DNA from: Flagellimonas marinaquae
GTDB taxonomy: Bacteria > Bacteroidota > Bacteroidia > Flavobacteriales > Flavobacteriaceae
NCBI RefSeq assembly: GCF_023716465.1
Contig: NZ_CP092415.1
Location: forward strand, 337,001-401,000
Reading direction: 5' to 3'
Length of the DNA stretch: 64,000 bases
The translations under genes and the position numbers were made by a program. Shown in pieces: positions 36,144 to 45,289 of the stretch; the first letter of the stretch is position 1; every line of letters begins with the position of its first letter. The notes beneath the pieces are model-generated. The model ran no database searches, had not been told where the DNA came from, and was given only the letters and a program-made list of their open reading frames with translations.

Positions 36144-36683
36144 TTAGCCTTTTAGAAAATCACCGATTTCACCTAGCCCTTCGCCTTTGTAATCGGATTT
36201 TTGAATGGCCTGCATTAATTGTATGATATGTGCCGGGTTCATATCCTTGCCGAGCACACGGACCAGGGCAAAGCCTTTGTCCTTACTATCTCCATAAATA
36301 ATCACTTCATCAATGGCATCCTCATCTCCCAAATATTTGATAACCCCCTTGCCATACTTGGAGTTTATCTTCATGAGTTCAACAAAGTCGTCCCCTTTTA
36401 AGATTTGGCTCACTTTCTTTTTTTCGATCTCGTATTCGGCAACATTGTCCTCATTCTTTTTAAAGGCCAATAAATTGAACTTTCGCAATGATTCTATGGC
36501 CTCTTTTTGGGTCGGGGTCAGCTCCACCTCATCCATTTTGAGAATGCTTGCCGGTACATCGATGGACAAAAAATTCGGGTTTTCCGAATTGTCCACATAA
36601 TACTCCTGCAAAGTGGGCTGCGACGCGCACGAAGCCAAGAACAATGCTCCGATTGCCATTATGGATTTAATTAAATGTTTCAT
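36144..36683 (-). CDS. DUF4252 lipoprotein
   Basis: 179 residues with a lipoprotein signal (LFLASC, Cys19), so attached to an envelope membrane. The body is a DUF4252-type fold with alternating strands and helices (KMNSKYGKGVIKYLG-like centre, DEVIIYGDSKDKGFALVRVLG, then a helical end). It is the last gene of the sigma / 144-residue membrane protein / DUF4252 / DUF4252 cluster, 117 bp after its paralogue. Function unknown; context suggests an envelope-stress output or sensor. Confidence 0.82.
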   Translation of the reverse strand: MKHLIKSIMAIGALFLASCASQPTLQEYYVDNSENPNFLSIDVPASILKMDEVELTPTQKEAIESLRKFNLLAFKKNEDNVAEYEIEKKKVSQILKGDDFVELMKINSKYGKGVIKYLGDEDAIDEVIIYGDSKDKGFALVRVLGKDMNPAHIIQLMQAIQKSDYKGEGLGEIGDFLKG

Positions 36684-36800
36684 CTTTCTATTCTTTTTTT
36701 GATTGATAGTGTCAACTGATTACCGGTTGACAATAATTAGTTGGAGGGTTTTGTATTTTGTTACAATTTCCAACCGATTATTGCCAACCGATATTCTTAT

Positions 36801-37340
36801 CTAGTTTTTCTTTCCTGCTTCGTTAAGCTCTTCTGGCAAGTTCATTTTTTTGGTCAAAGAACTTATGTTGTTCAAATCTATATCGCCGGTTAGGGAAAGG
36901 ATTACCGTTTCAAACTTTTGACCATTGGCCTCCACATTTTTCATTCCGGTAATGAACATCAGCAGCTCGCTTACATGATCGGCATCTTTACCTTCTTTAA
37001 TGTAGAATTTTACATTGGCATCCTTGTCTTTGATTCGCATCAACTCCTCCATTTTTGAAGACCTTAGGTAGCTATCGACAGAAGATTTCATATCGTCGCC
37101 AATTTTCTTGTTCTCGGTGGTAAACACCTTTAAACTTTTAAGACTGCTGGCAATTTCCATAAAATCGCGTGCCTCTGGATCATCCACTTCAACATCTATT
37201 TTTGCCAATAAATTGAACATACTCTTGTTCACGATCACTGTGGTCACATCGTCCAGATCTTCAAACTTGTCAAAAACGGACTGAGAGAATCCTGCCAAAG
37301 GCAACAATGCCATTACTGTTATTAAAATATACTTTTTCAT
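36801..37340 (-). CDS. DUF4252 exported protein
   Basis: 179 residues with a signal peptide cleaved near GFSQSVFD; no lipobox, so probably periplasmic. It shares length and fold plan with the next gene (EARDFMEIASSLKSLKVFTTEN, HVSELLMFITGMKN, ETVILSLTGDIDLNNIS). It lies 14 bp after the putative anti-sigma gene, indicating one transcript. The pair likely arose by duplication. Confidence 0.82.
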   Translation of the reverse strand: MKKYILITVMALLPLAGFSQSVFDKFEDLDDVTTVIVNKSMFNLLAKIDVEVDDPEARDFMEIASSLKSLKVFTTENKKIGDDMKSSVDSYLRSSKMEELMRIKDKDANVKFYIKEGKDADHVSELLMFITGMKNVEANGQKFETVILSLTGDIDLNNISSLTKKMNLPEELNEAGKKN

Positions 37341-37354
37341 TTTTGTTACGTTTT

Positions 37355-37789
37355 TTAATTGTTATTGTAAATTTTTTGTTTTGCATCTTCAAACTCTTTT
37401 AAGTAGGCCACTTTTTCCGTACCTCGGTTAAAGTTCACTGCTAAGAGTTCGAGTGCTTTTTTGGTTTCCTCGTAGGCAAACTCTGCCTTTTCTTGCTCCA
37501 AACGCTTTGTTTCTTGGTACTGATTACCAAAATAGATGCCAAAGGTCAAAACTACTGCCGCTGCAACGGATAGCCACTTGTAATAGTTTACTCTAGGTTT
37601 TAATGGTACCTGCTTGGTGTACTTTTCTTCCTTGGCCATGGAAAAGTAGTTGAACATGGGCTTGTACTGCTCCAAGTGAGGTGCGACCTCCTCTTGTGAA
37701 AAATAGGCCCTAAGTGTTCTTTCTTCGTCCACTGTAGCAGTGGCCTCGAAATACTTTTCCAATATTTTTTCTATGTTACCCAATTCCAT
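37355..37789 (-). CDS. Putative anti-sigma factor (single-span membrane protein)
   Basis: The 144-residue protein has an N-terminal cytoplasmic part (about 1-68: IEKILEKYFEATATVDEER, a helix pattern often seen in Bacteroidota anti-sigma proteins), one membrane helix (about 70-88, WLSVAAAVVLTFGIYFG) and a charged C-terminal part. It overlaps the sigma gene by 14 bp. The role is inferred from position and topology. Confidence 0.65.
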   Translation of the reverse strand: MELGNIEKILEKYFEATATVDEERTLRAYFSQEEVAPHLEQYKPMFNYFSMAKEEKYTKQVPLKPRVNYYKWLSVAAAVVLTFGIYFGNQYQETKRLEQEKAEFAYEETKKALELLAVNFNRGTEKVAYLKEFEDAKQKIYNNN

Positions 37790-38285
37790 AGTTATGTTTT
37801 TTTATCAATTCTTCTCTTACTGTTTTTCTTGCCCTCGACAATGCTACGCGCACTGCTGTCGGTTTCATGTCCATGAGCTCGCATATTTCGTCGAACTCGT
37901 ATTGCTCCACATCGCGTAGTTGCAATATCATTTTTTGTTGTTCTGGCAGGTCTTTTATAATTCGTTCCATCCAGTTTACACTGTCTTCGGCCTCCAATTG
38001 TTTTTGTAAGGAGGTGTTTTCATCACTGTAATTACTGTGAACCAATTTTAGGTTCCCTGCTTGCTTGGACTTTAAGCGGTCCAAACAAAAGTTTTTGGTC
38101 ATGGTCATGGCAAAAGCCTCTACATTTTTGTACTTCCCCATCGACTCGTTCTTAGACCAAAGCTTCAACAAAATTTCTTGAGTGGCGTCTTCCGCTTCTT
38201 CTCGGGAGACCAATAGGCGCTTGGCGAGCCTAAAAAGTTTATCCTGAAAAGGCAAAACCACGTTTAAAAATTCTGCTTGTTTCAT
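37776..38285 (-). CDS. ECF RNA polymerase sigma factor (sigma-70 family)
   Basis: The 169-residue protein has region 2 (FQDKLFRLAKRLLVSREEAE, DATQEILLKLWS, VEAFAMTMTKNFCLDRLK) and region 4 (LPEQQKMILQLRDVEQYEFD, then the helix-turn-helix and VALSRARKTVREEL). It heads a four-gene unit with a putative anti-sigma and two DUF4252 genes. A TGTAAC-N16-CGTC element about 50 bp upstream suggests autoregulation. Confidence 0.93.
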   Translation of the reverse strand: MKQAEFLNVVLPFQDKLFRLAKRLLVSREEAEDATQEILLKLWSKNESMGKYKNVEAFAMTMTKNFCLDRLKSKQAGNLKLVHSNYSDENTSLQKQLEAEDSVNWMERIIKDLPEQQKMILQLRDVEQYEFDEICELMDMKPTAVRVALSRARKTVREELIKKHNYGIG

Positions 38286-38335
38286 TTGGTTGTCTTAGTT
38301 ATTTTAAGGCCTTTCTTATCGACCTACACTATCAC

Positions 38336-38361
38336 GACGATACATATCGAATATTGTTACA
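38336..38361 (-). promoter_or_regulatory. ECF-type promoter facing the second sigma gene
   Basis: The minus strand reads TGTAAC, 16 bp, CGTC; the CGTC box is 51 bp before the sigma start codon. Spacing matches the receptor promoter at 11618 exactly. Confidence 0.6.
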
Positions 38362-38497
38362 AAAAATTTGCGATTTCCTCAGATAAGCCTATTTTGCAAG
38401 GTAAATTTATTTGATATAACGTTTGGTTTTACTCTTACCCACCCCAGTTTCTTAGAGTTTGGAACAAAATTTGAGTAAATTCAAAAAAAATTAAGCT

Positions 38498-39991
38498 ATG
38501 AAAAAGTACCTCTATCTATTTTTTGGAGCAACACTCCTCTTCACCTCTTGTAGTAGTGACGACAATGAAATTAATAATGGCCCTACCCCCGACCCAGAAC
38601 CCGGTGCGGATGTTACAGCACAAAATTTTATGTGGCAGGCCATGAACCTTTGGTATTTTTGGCAAGGGGATGTAGAGGATTTGGCTGATGACCGATTTTC
38701 CACAAATGCCGAGTACACTGCTTTTTTAGAGGCCAATTCAAATGCCGAAAACTTTTTTTATAGCATTTGTAACAGACATGAGGAGATTTTTGGGGATGAC
38801 AACGCCATAGATCGATTTAGTTTTGCCAATGATGACTATTCGGAACTGGTAAGTGGCCTATCTGGAATATCCCAAAGTAATGGGGTCGAATTTAGATTGA
38901 GCCTGATTAGCGGCACGGAAAATGTTTTTGGCTATGTACTTTACATATGGCCGGATTCCGATGCCTCGACCAAAGATATACAACGTGGCGAGTTTTTCAC
39001 CAGGGTCGATGGCACCCAACTTACCATTAACAACTACAGGAATCTTTTGTTCGGTGATAACAGCACTTACACGCTTGGAATGGCGACCGTTACCGACAAT
39101 ACCATCTCTGATAGCGCCAAAGAAGTAGAACTTACCAAAATAGAAAACCAAGTCGAGGACCCCATCTTGATTGCCGAAACACTGGATGTAAACGGGACCA
39201 AAGTTGCCTATTTAATGTACAACCGTTTTTTAAGCAGTTTCGATGAAGATTTGAACGCTGCCTTTGCCAAATTTGTAGCCGACGGAGCAACAGAACTTGT
39301 TTTGGACATGCGCTACAATCCGGGAGGTTCCGTAAACACATCCCGTTTACTGGCCAGTATGGTCTATGGGACCAACACAGGTGAGGTATACATAAAACAA
39401 AGGTGGAACGATAAAATACAAGTACAGTTCAGCGAAGAATTTTTAACCGATTATTTTGCAAATTCCACAGGCACCAGCGCCATTAACTCCTTAAATTTAG
39501 ACCGTGTTTTTGTTATTGCCACAGGTGATTCTGCCTCGGCAAGCGAATTGGTAATGAACGGACTTGACCCTTATATCGATGTAATCCATATTGGAGAAAC
39601 AACTCGTGGTAAAAATGAATTTTCAATTACCTTGGTAGATGACCCAGAAAACTCTTTTATTTATAATAGTGACCGTGAGGGCAATATCAATGCTGAAAAT
39701 TCTTGGGGATTACAACCTTTGGTTGGAAGGAACGAGAATGCCGATGGGTTTTATGATTACACCAATGGTTTGGCGCCAGACATTGCCCTAGAAGAAGATT
39801 TAACCAATTTTGGAGTCTTAGGCGATGTAAACGAGCCTCTCCTGGCCCGTGCTCTACAAGAAATTACAGGTAGCTCTGCCAAAATAGACTTTACGGTGGA
39901 AATGCCCGCAGAATCTTTTACGTCATCTAGATTGGAAACTCCTATAAAGGACAATATGTATTTGGAAAAACCACTACAGTTAAACAACTAA
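38498..39991 (+). CDS. S41 family (C-terminal processing-like) peptidase, lipoprotein
   Basis: The 497-residue protein has a lipoprotein signal (LLFTSC, Cys18) and an acidic, Pro-rich linker. An N-terminal helical region and PDZ-like segment (about 40-200) precede the tail-specific protease core, with ELVLDMRYNPGG and the nucleophile region GDSASASELVMNGL, and the general-base Lys in TTRGKNEF. It is likely an envelope protease on the surface or periplasmic side. Monocistronic and closed by a strong terminator shared with btuB. Confidence 0.9.
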   Translation: MKKYLYLFFGATLLFTSCSSDDNEINNGPTPDPEPGADVTAQNFMWQAMNLWYFWQGDVEDLADDRFSTNAEYTAFLEANSNAENFFYSICNRHEEIFGDDNAIDRFSFANDDYSELVSGLSGISQSNGVEFRLSLISGTENVFGYVLYIWPDSDASTKDIQRGEFFTRVDGTQLTINNYRNLLFGDNSTYTLGMATVTDNTISDSAKEVELTKIENQVEDPILIAETLDVNGTKVAYLMYNRFLSSFDEDLNAAFAKFVADGATELVLDMRYNPGGSVNTSRLLASMVYGTNTGEVYIKQRWNDKIQVQFSEEFLTDYFANSTGTSAINSLNLDRVFVIATGDSASASELVMNGLDPYIDVIHIGETTRGKNEFSITLVDDPENSFIYNSDREGNINAENSWGLQPLVGRNENADGFYDYTNGLAPDIALEEDLTNFGVLGDVNEPLLARALQEITGSSAKIDFTVEMPAESFTSSRLETPIKDNMYLEKPLQLNN

Positions 39992-39992
39992 T

Positions 39993-40022
39993 AAAAAAGC
40001 GGCCGATCGGCCGCTTTTCTTT
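39993..40022. terminator. Bidirectional terminator
   Basis: The palindrome AAGCGGCCGATCGGCCGCTT has A and T runs on the two sides and lies between the convergent S41 and btuB genes. Confidence 0.9.
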
Positions 40023-40024
40023 TT

Positions 40025-41887
40025 TTAAAGGTTCAGGCTGAGGCCGACCCTAAAGTTTCGTCCTCTGGTGGTGAACCCAAGCAACTCCCTATAATCCTCG
40101 TTCAACAAATTATCCGCGTTGACAAAAACATTTAATTTGTTTTTGATCAACTCATGCTGAACAGAAAGATTCAATATTGAAAACGGGTCAAGGGCTACAT
40201 CGGTAAAAGTAGAAAAATCAGTATCAAAGCGCTCACCGGTATAGGCATAGCTCAAAGATGCATTGGTACTTTCACAAAACTGATACCATACAGAAACATT
40301 GGCCTTGTGCTTGGGAATACGTATGGCATTGTCGCCTTTCCGTTCCGTAAAGGTATAATTGGCATTTACACTAAAATTGCTCAAAGGCAACCAAGTTGCT
40401 TCCACTTCCACCCCGTTGGCATCAATCTCATCGGCAACATTTATCGTTGTAAAGTTAGCATCGTAACCAATGGCATTTGTTTCGTTTCTATCAAAATAAA
40501 CCGTACTGATTCTTAATGTATTGTTCAATTTAAACTCCACGCCCGCCTCAATAGTGGTATTTTCTTCTGGCTCCAAGTCTGGGTTTCCACCAAAAGCACC
40601 GAACAACTGGGTCAAGTTCGGTGTAATATAAGAGGTTGCATACGATCCCATCAATTTTATATACCCTTTATTCGTATCAAATACATAAGATGGGTTCAGG
40701 TTGTACACAAAATGGTTTCCATATTCGGAGTGATTGTTCAAGCGGGCACCTGCATTCAAATTCAATCCAAAATCCGAAACATAGACCACATTGGCATAAG
40801 GATCTACAATGGTAAAATCAACCTCCTCCGCAAAAATAGCCTCGTCCTTAATATAGTTTACTCCAAGTATCGTATGGAACTGCTCTCCAAAAACATATTT
40901 ATGGTACACATCCAATACCCAATTGTTGCCTTCGGTAGTGCTTTCACCAAAAGTATCGTTGGCCATGGACTCGTAATCTGTATAGGCCGCATTTAAGTGA
41001 ACCGATCCTTTGCCATACTCAAATTCAGAGGAAACCCCAACCCTTTGCTGCTCGTTCTCCCCTACATTTGGAGCTTCGGCCAAAGAAGCATCATATTCAT
41101 TCCTAAATTTGGTTTGATTGCCATATAGCTGAACGCCGAACCTTTCCGTAAATTGATAGCCAAACCTTACATTGGTGCTGTAATTTGAAAAAACATCCTC
41201 TTCATTTTCAGGTGTCACAGCAGCAGACAATCCACTTTTGTACCGATTGGAAAAATCCACCCCATAATTGAACTTGCCCAATGTGCCATTTACATTTGCG
41301 GAATTTTGAATGCTACCTATATTATAATTCTGGTCCTCCGCAGTTTGATTGGTCCCAACACTGGTTTCAAAATTACCGGCTATCTTCTTTTTGGAACTCT
41401 TTTTTGTTGTAATGTTGATCACCGCAGTAACTGCATTGGTTCCGTAAAGTGTGCTGGCCGCTCCTTTAATGATCTCAATGGACTCAATTGTACTGGGAGA
41501 CAGCAGACGTAGATCATATTCGGCAGAAAATGTGGATGGGTCGGCCACACGAACGCCATCGATAATGATCAAGACCTGTCTGCCACGGCCACCCCGGGCG
41601 TAAACCCCTAGCACATCGCCATCCCTGCCCCGGCTACCGGCAATTTCGATACCACTTTTTGTGTTGATGATCTCGGCAACCGTTCTGCCCTGGTTTCGCT
41701 GCATTTCCTCAGCTGTGATCTTGATTACCGTTTTTCCTGAGTTTTCACGCTTCAATTCAAATTTTGAGTCGCTAACAACAACCTCGTCCAGTTGTTGAAC
41801 TTTAAGTGAATCTTGCTGTATCTGTTGTGCAAAGACCCCCTGTCCCGCTAATAAAGCGGTAATTAACCATAAATGATTTTTTTTCAT
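40025..41887 (-). CDS. btuB: TonB-dependent vitamin B12 receptor
   Basis: The 620-residue outer-membrane receptor has a signal peptide (cleavage near GVFAQQ), a TonB box-like segment (LDEVVVSDS) and a plug domain (about 45-165: GRTVAEIINTKSGIEI, VLIIIDGVRVADPS, IEIIKGAASTLYGTNA). A 22-strand-type barrel ends in FRVGLSLNL. The B12 assignment rests on the cobalamin riboswitch in its leader and the divergent btuFCD genes. It lacks the carboxypeptidase-like N-terminal domain seen in the receptor at 11694. Confidence 0.92.
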   Translation of the reverse strand: MKKNHLWLITALLAGQGVFAQQIQQDSLKVQQLDEVVVSDSKFELKRENSGKTVIKITAEEMQRNQGRTVAEIINTKSGIEIAGSRGRDGDVLGVYARGGRGRQVLIIIDGVRVADPSTFSAEYDLRLLSPSTIESIEIIKGAASTLYGTNAVTAVINITTKKSSKKKIAGNFETSVGTNQTAEDQNYNIGSIQNSANVNGTLGKFNYGVDFSNRYKSGLSAAVTPENEEDVFSNYSTNVRFGYQFTERFGVQLYGNQTKFRNEYDASLAEAPNVGENEQQRVGVSSEFEYGKGSVHLNAAYTDYESMANDTFGESTTEGNNWVLDVYHKYVFGEQFHTILGVNYIKDEAIFAEEVDFTIVDPYANVVYVSDFGLNLNAGARLNNHSEYGNHFVYNLNPSYVFDTNKGYIKLMGSYATSYITPNLTQLFGAFGGNPDLEPEENTTIEAGVEFKLNNTLRISTVYFDRNETNAIGYDANFTTINVADEIDANGVEVEATWLPLSNFSVNANYTFTERKGDNAIRIPKHKANVSVWYQFCESTNASLSYAYTGERFDTDFSTFTDVALDPFSILNLSVQHELIKNKLNVFVNADNLLNEDYRELLGFTTRGRNFRVGLSLNL

Positions 41888-41967
41888 TTCGTTTAATTGA
41901 ATAAACGGGAGAATAGTATGTGTTGCATACGTAAACCTTTATCCCGAAAGTTTAACAATGTTTGTTT

Positions 41968-42175
41968 GAATGTGGCAGGTCTCCTGGCTTGTGTTTTGCC
42001 TCCTACCTTCCCGCCCATTGGGCAGTGGTTTTAGAAGATGAGACAAACGCCCAATACTTACTTTTAAAAAACAGTAATTCTTGGGCACAACTTACAGTTG
42101 CGGGAACAGCTCCGGATTTGCACCGGATTCCCTTTTAATCCCACGGAAAACCGTGAGAACCAAAATTCGAGGCCA
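41968..42175 (-). ncRNA. Cobalamin (B12) riboswitch controlling btuB
   Basis: On the minus strand the leader has a 5' hairpin (CACGG / CCGTG), then the conserved core GGTGCAAATCC with CCGCAACTGTAA (42092-42132), variable stems, and the B12 box GAGACCTGCCAC (near 41974-41986). B12 binding would reduce btuB expression. No T-run terminator is visible between it and the start codon, so control of translation is more likely than of transcription. Confidence 0.93.
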
Positions 42176-42222
42176 AAGCTAATCAATCTGTTTAATCTTT
42201 TTCCTCAAAAATTAAATAATCT

Positions 42223-42230
42223 TACTTTTG
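42223..42230 (+). promoter_or_regulatory. -7 element just before btuF
   Basis: TACTTTTG is a perfect TAnnTTTG, ending only 4 bp before the ATG at 42235. If used, the transcript would be leaderless or nearly so. Confidence 0.45.
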
Positions 42231-42234
42231 GGCC

Positions 42235-43386
42235 ATGGCAAAACAACAATGGTCAATTCTAGTTTTAGGATTTCTTTTGATGACTTCGGTAGGTTGCAAA
42301 CAGGAAAAAAAACAGCAACCTTCCCAAAATCAAGAATTAGATTCCAAAGTAAAATATGCAACCGGATTTAAAGTAACCAAAGAGACCGATCTTACAATAA
42401 TAGAGGTCACCGGGGCTTGGCCCGGGGCAAAAAGTTTTAAATATGCGTTGGTCCCCAAGGAAAAATTACCGTCCATTACTCTACCAAAAGATGCATACGA
42501 TGCCATTATCGCCACCCCAGTAGAAAAGGTGGTGCTCACTTCCACTACCCACATAGAACCCTTACAAAAACTAGGGGCATTAAATACCGTAATCGGCTTT
42601 CCAAATACGGACTACATTTCAACACCCGAGGCCAGAGAGCGAATTTCGGCAGGGCACATAAAGGATTTGGGAATGAATGATGTTCTCAACACAGAAATGG
42701 TATTGGCCCTAGACCCCGAACTTATTTTTGGATTTAGCATTAATGAGGAGAACAAGGCCTACGATATTTTAAAACAGGCAGGAATTCCAGTAGCCTACAA
42801 TGGTGATTGGGTGGAGCATACCCCGCTCGGTAAAGCCGAATGGATCAAGTTTTTTGCTCCATTTTTCAATAAGGAAGCCCTGGGCGATAGTATTTTCACA
42901 GAAGTAGAATCATCTTACAAACAAGCAAAAGAGATTGCAAAAAAAGCAAAATCCAAACCTACCGTGCTAACCGGGGGACTTTACAAGGATGTGTGGTATG
43001 TGGCTGGGGGCCAAAGTTGGATGGCCCGCTTTATAAAAGATGCAAATGCCGATTATGCGTGGGCTTCCACACCCGAGACCGGAAGCATTGGGCTAAGTCT
43101 CGAATCGGTTTTGGAAAAAGCCCAAGATGCCGAATTTTGGTTTAACCCATCAGCACAAACCACTTACGAACAAATAAAAGCCGCAAATACACATTACGGC
43201 CGGTTTTCTGCTTTTACGAACCAAAAAGTATATTCCAATGCCATTGAAAAAGGCGAAACCGGTGGACTTATTTTTTACGAATCGGCACCTCACCGACCCG
43301 ATGTGGTCTTAAAGGATTTTATTAAGATATTGCATCCGGAACTATTACCGGAACACCAGCTGCAATTTATCAAACCCATAAAATAA
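42235..43386 (+). CDS. btuF: B12 ABC transporter substrate-binding lipoprotein
   Basis: The 383-residue protein has a lipoprotein signal (TSVGC, Cys21) and two Rossmann-like lobes of the helical-backbone class III binding-protein type (TTHIEPLQKLGALNTVIGF; LALDPELIFGF; YNGDWVEHTPLGKAEWIKF). It delivers ligand to the BtuC permease, whose ATG directly follows the stop. The B12 specificity comes from the adjacent riboswitch and btuB; by sequence alone an iron-siderophore binding protein would be possible. Confidence 0.88.
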   Translation: MAKQQWSILVLGFLLMTSVGCKQEKKQQPSQNQELDSKVKYATGFKVTKETDLTIIEVTGAWPGAKSFKYALVPKEKLPSITLPKDAYDAIIATPVEKVVLTSTTHIEPLQKLGALNTVIGFPNTDYISTPEARERISAGHIKDLGMNDVLNTEMVLALDPELIFGFSINEENKAYDILKQAGIPVAYNGDWVEHTPLGKAEWIKFFAPFFNKEALGDSIFTEVESSYKQAKEIAKKAKSKPTVLTGGLYKDVWYVAGGQSWMARFIKDANADYAWASTPETGSIGLSLESVLEKAQDAEFWFNPSAQTTYEQIKAANTHYGRFSAFTNQKVYSNAIEKGETGGLIFYESAPHRPDVVLKDFIKILHPELLPEHQLQFIKPIK

Positions 43387-44418
43387 ATGCCATTCACAAG
43401 AACATATCGCATTTCCTTTTTGCTATTGTTGGTTGCATTATTATGTTCTTCGTTGTTGAATATTAGTTCAGGATCGGTTTCCATCCCCTTTGCCGACGTG
43501 CTATCTATTTTGCTTGGAAAATTGCCAAAGACAGACTCTTGGGAATATATTATATGGAACTATCGGATTCCAAAAGCATTTACCTCCATATTGGTTGGCG
43601 CAGGATTATCCTTGAGCGGTCTTTTAATGCAAACATTGTTTAGAAATCCATTGGCCGGACCTTTTGTTTTGGGAATAAGTTCCGGGGCCAGTTTGGGTGC
43701 CGCACTACTGTTAATGGGCTCAACATTTTTAACCGGTTTTGCTACCTTTTCTTTTTTGAGCGATGTTTCCCTCGCCATCGCGGCCAGCATTGGAAGCTTT
43801 TTGGTTCTCTTTGTTGTTATGCTTGTCGCACAACGGGTAAAGGACACCATGGCTTTACTGATCATCGGTTTGATGTTCGGTAGTATTACCTCGGCCATAG
43901 TCAGTGTGCTCGCTTATTTTTCGAGCGCAGAAAATTTACAACGCTTTATTTTTTGGTCGTTCGGAAGCGTTGGGAACCTATCTATTGACCAATTATTGCT
44001 TTTAGGAACTATTGTTGCCATGGGGGTGTTGCTCAGTGTGCGCTCCATTAAATCATTGAACGCTTTTTTGCTGGGTGAAAATTATGCGCAAAGCTTAGGG
44101 GTTTCCTTGAAAAAATCACGATTGACCATCATTATCGCCACTGGTTTATTGGCCGGGGGCATCACAGCCTTTGCCGGCCCAATCGCATTTGTTGGCCTGG
44201 CCGTTCCGCACCTTACCCGTCAAATTTTTGATACCATGGAGCACAAAGTATTGATCCCGGCCGTAATGCTGTACGGGGCCATTTTAATGTTGTTGTGCGA
44301 TACCTTGGCCCAATTGCCCAACTCCGCTAGTGTATTGCCCATAAACGCCATCACCTCTTTGGTCGGTGCACCGGTTGTTATTTGGATTTTGGTCCGTAAA
44401 CGCAAAATGATGTTCTAA
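43387..44418 (+). CDS. btuC: B12 ABC transporter permease (FecCD family)
   Basis: The 343-residue permease has about ten predicted helices and FecCD motifs (RIPKAFTSILVGAGLSLSGLLMQTLFRNPLAGP, listed in parts: RIPKAF, GLLMQTLFRNPLA, VLGISSGASLG; and the coupling-region GPIAFVGLAVPHLTR). It forms the membrane channel with BtuF and BtuD. Its start abuts btuF, and its stop overlaps the btuD start (TAATG at 44416-44420). Confidence 0.93.
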   Translation: MPFTRTYRISFLLLLVALLCSSLLNISSGSVSIPFADVLSILLGKLPKTDSWEYIIWNYRIPKAFTSILVGAGLSLSGLLMQTLFRNPLAGPFVLGISSGASLGAALLLMGSTFLTGFATFSFLSDVSLAIAASIGSFLVLFVVMLVAQRVKDTMALLIIGLMFGSITSAIVSVLAYFSSAENLQRFIFWSFGSVGNLSIDQLLLLGTIVAMGVLLSVRSIKSLNAFLLGENYAQSLGVSLKKSRLTIIIATGLLAGGITAFAGPIAFVGLAVPHLTRQIFDTMEHKVLIPAVMLYGAILMLLCDTLAQLPNSASVLPINAITSLVGAPVVIWILVRKRKMMF

Positions 44419-45197
44419 TGGCTAAAGTTGACGAAAACATACTATCCATAAAGGATTTGACCATTGGATACGATTCAAGAGTCGTAGCTGAACATATCAA
44501 TTTTGACTTAAAAGCTGGAATGCTCTGCGGAATTGTGGGCATAAACGGTATTGGAAAATCTACTCTACTTCGCACTTTGGGCGGGTTTCAACCCAAAATA
44601 TCCGGTGATATAATTTTGAACCATAAAAACTTGAAAGATTACACCGCTTCCAATTTATCCAAAGAACTTAGTGTGGTATTGACGGAGCAACCTGCTTCTA
44701 AAAATCTGACCGTTCAAGAATTGATTGCATTGGGCCGCCAACCGTACACCAATTGGTTGGGCTCACTTACCGAACTGGACAAGGAGCAGATACGATCAAG
44801 TGTGGCCGCTTTTTTGCTGGAAGACCTTAAACACCGAAAATGCCATGAGCTCAGCGATGGCCAGATGCAGAGGGTACTGGTGGCCCGCGCCATGGCACAG
44901 GACACCTCCATAATTTTGCTTGACGAACCTACCACCCACTTAGACCTGTACCACAAAGTACAGATTCTTAAAATGCTCCAGGAATTGGCCCACAACAAAC
45001 ATAAAACCATCCTTTTTACAACCCATGAAATAGAATTGGCCATCCAACTGTGCGATCGAATATTAATTTTGGACGGTAAGCACCAACCCTTTGGCGACCC
45101 CTGCAAATTGATAGAAAAGCAGCACTTTGACCGTCTTTTTCCATCGGAAATGGTAAAGTTTGATGCTAAAACAGGTTCGTATAAGGTTTCAAAATAG
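44418..45197 (+). CDS. btuD: B12 ABC transporter ATP-binding protein
   Basis: The 259-residue ATPase has Walker A GINGIGKST (near 42), the signature ELSDGQMQRV, Walker B IILLDEP and the switch His in FTTHE. It powers B12 import through BtuC. It is last in btuFCD, and no adenosylcobalamin synthesis genes follow. Confidence 0.93.
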   Translation: MAKVDENILSIKDLTIGYDSRVVAEHINFDLKAGMLCGIVGINGIGKSTLLRTLGGFQPKISGDIILNHKNLKDYTASNLSKELSVVLTEQPASKNLTVQELIALGRQPYTNWLGSLTELDKEQIRSSVAAFLLEDLKHRKCHELSDGQMQRVLVARAMAQDTSIILLDEPTTHLDLYHKVQILKMLQELAHNKHKTILFTTHEIELAIQLCDRILILDGKHQPFGDPCKLIEKQHFDRLFPSEMVKFDAKTGSYKVSK

Positions 45198-45289
45198 GAA
45201 CAACATTCCTGATGCACAAAACTGCTTTTTTAAATCAAAAACAGTCAATATTTATATTGTGGATTTCCTAAAAAGCCCGAATGACATTT

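Larger units (their letters stand above)
41888..42234. other. Divergent btuB / btuF intergenic region
   Basis: 347 bp, mostly the minus-strand cobalamin riboswitch (41968-42175), followed toward btuB by about 80 bp with a small hairpin (GTATG / CATAC). A -7 element for btuF is at 42223-42230. Confidence 0.7.

Noticed and set aside
36711..36731. Small inverted repeat GTCAAC / GTTGAC between the DUF4252 genes
   Set aside because: Six-base arms with a 9-bp spacer in AT-rich DNA are expected by chance, and no T run follows.
42176..42234. A second riboswitch for btuF
   Set aside because: Only about 60 bp remain between the btuB riboswitch and the btuF start, and the B12 motifs read only leftward.
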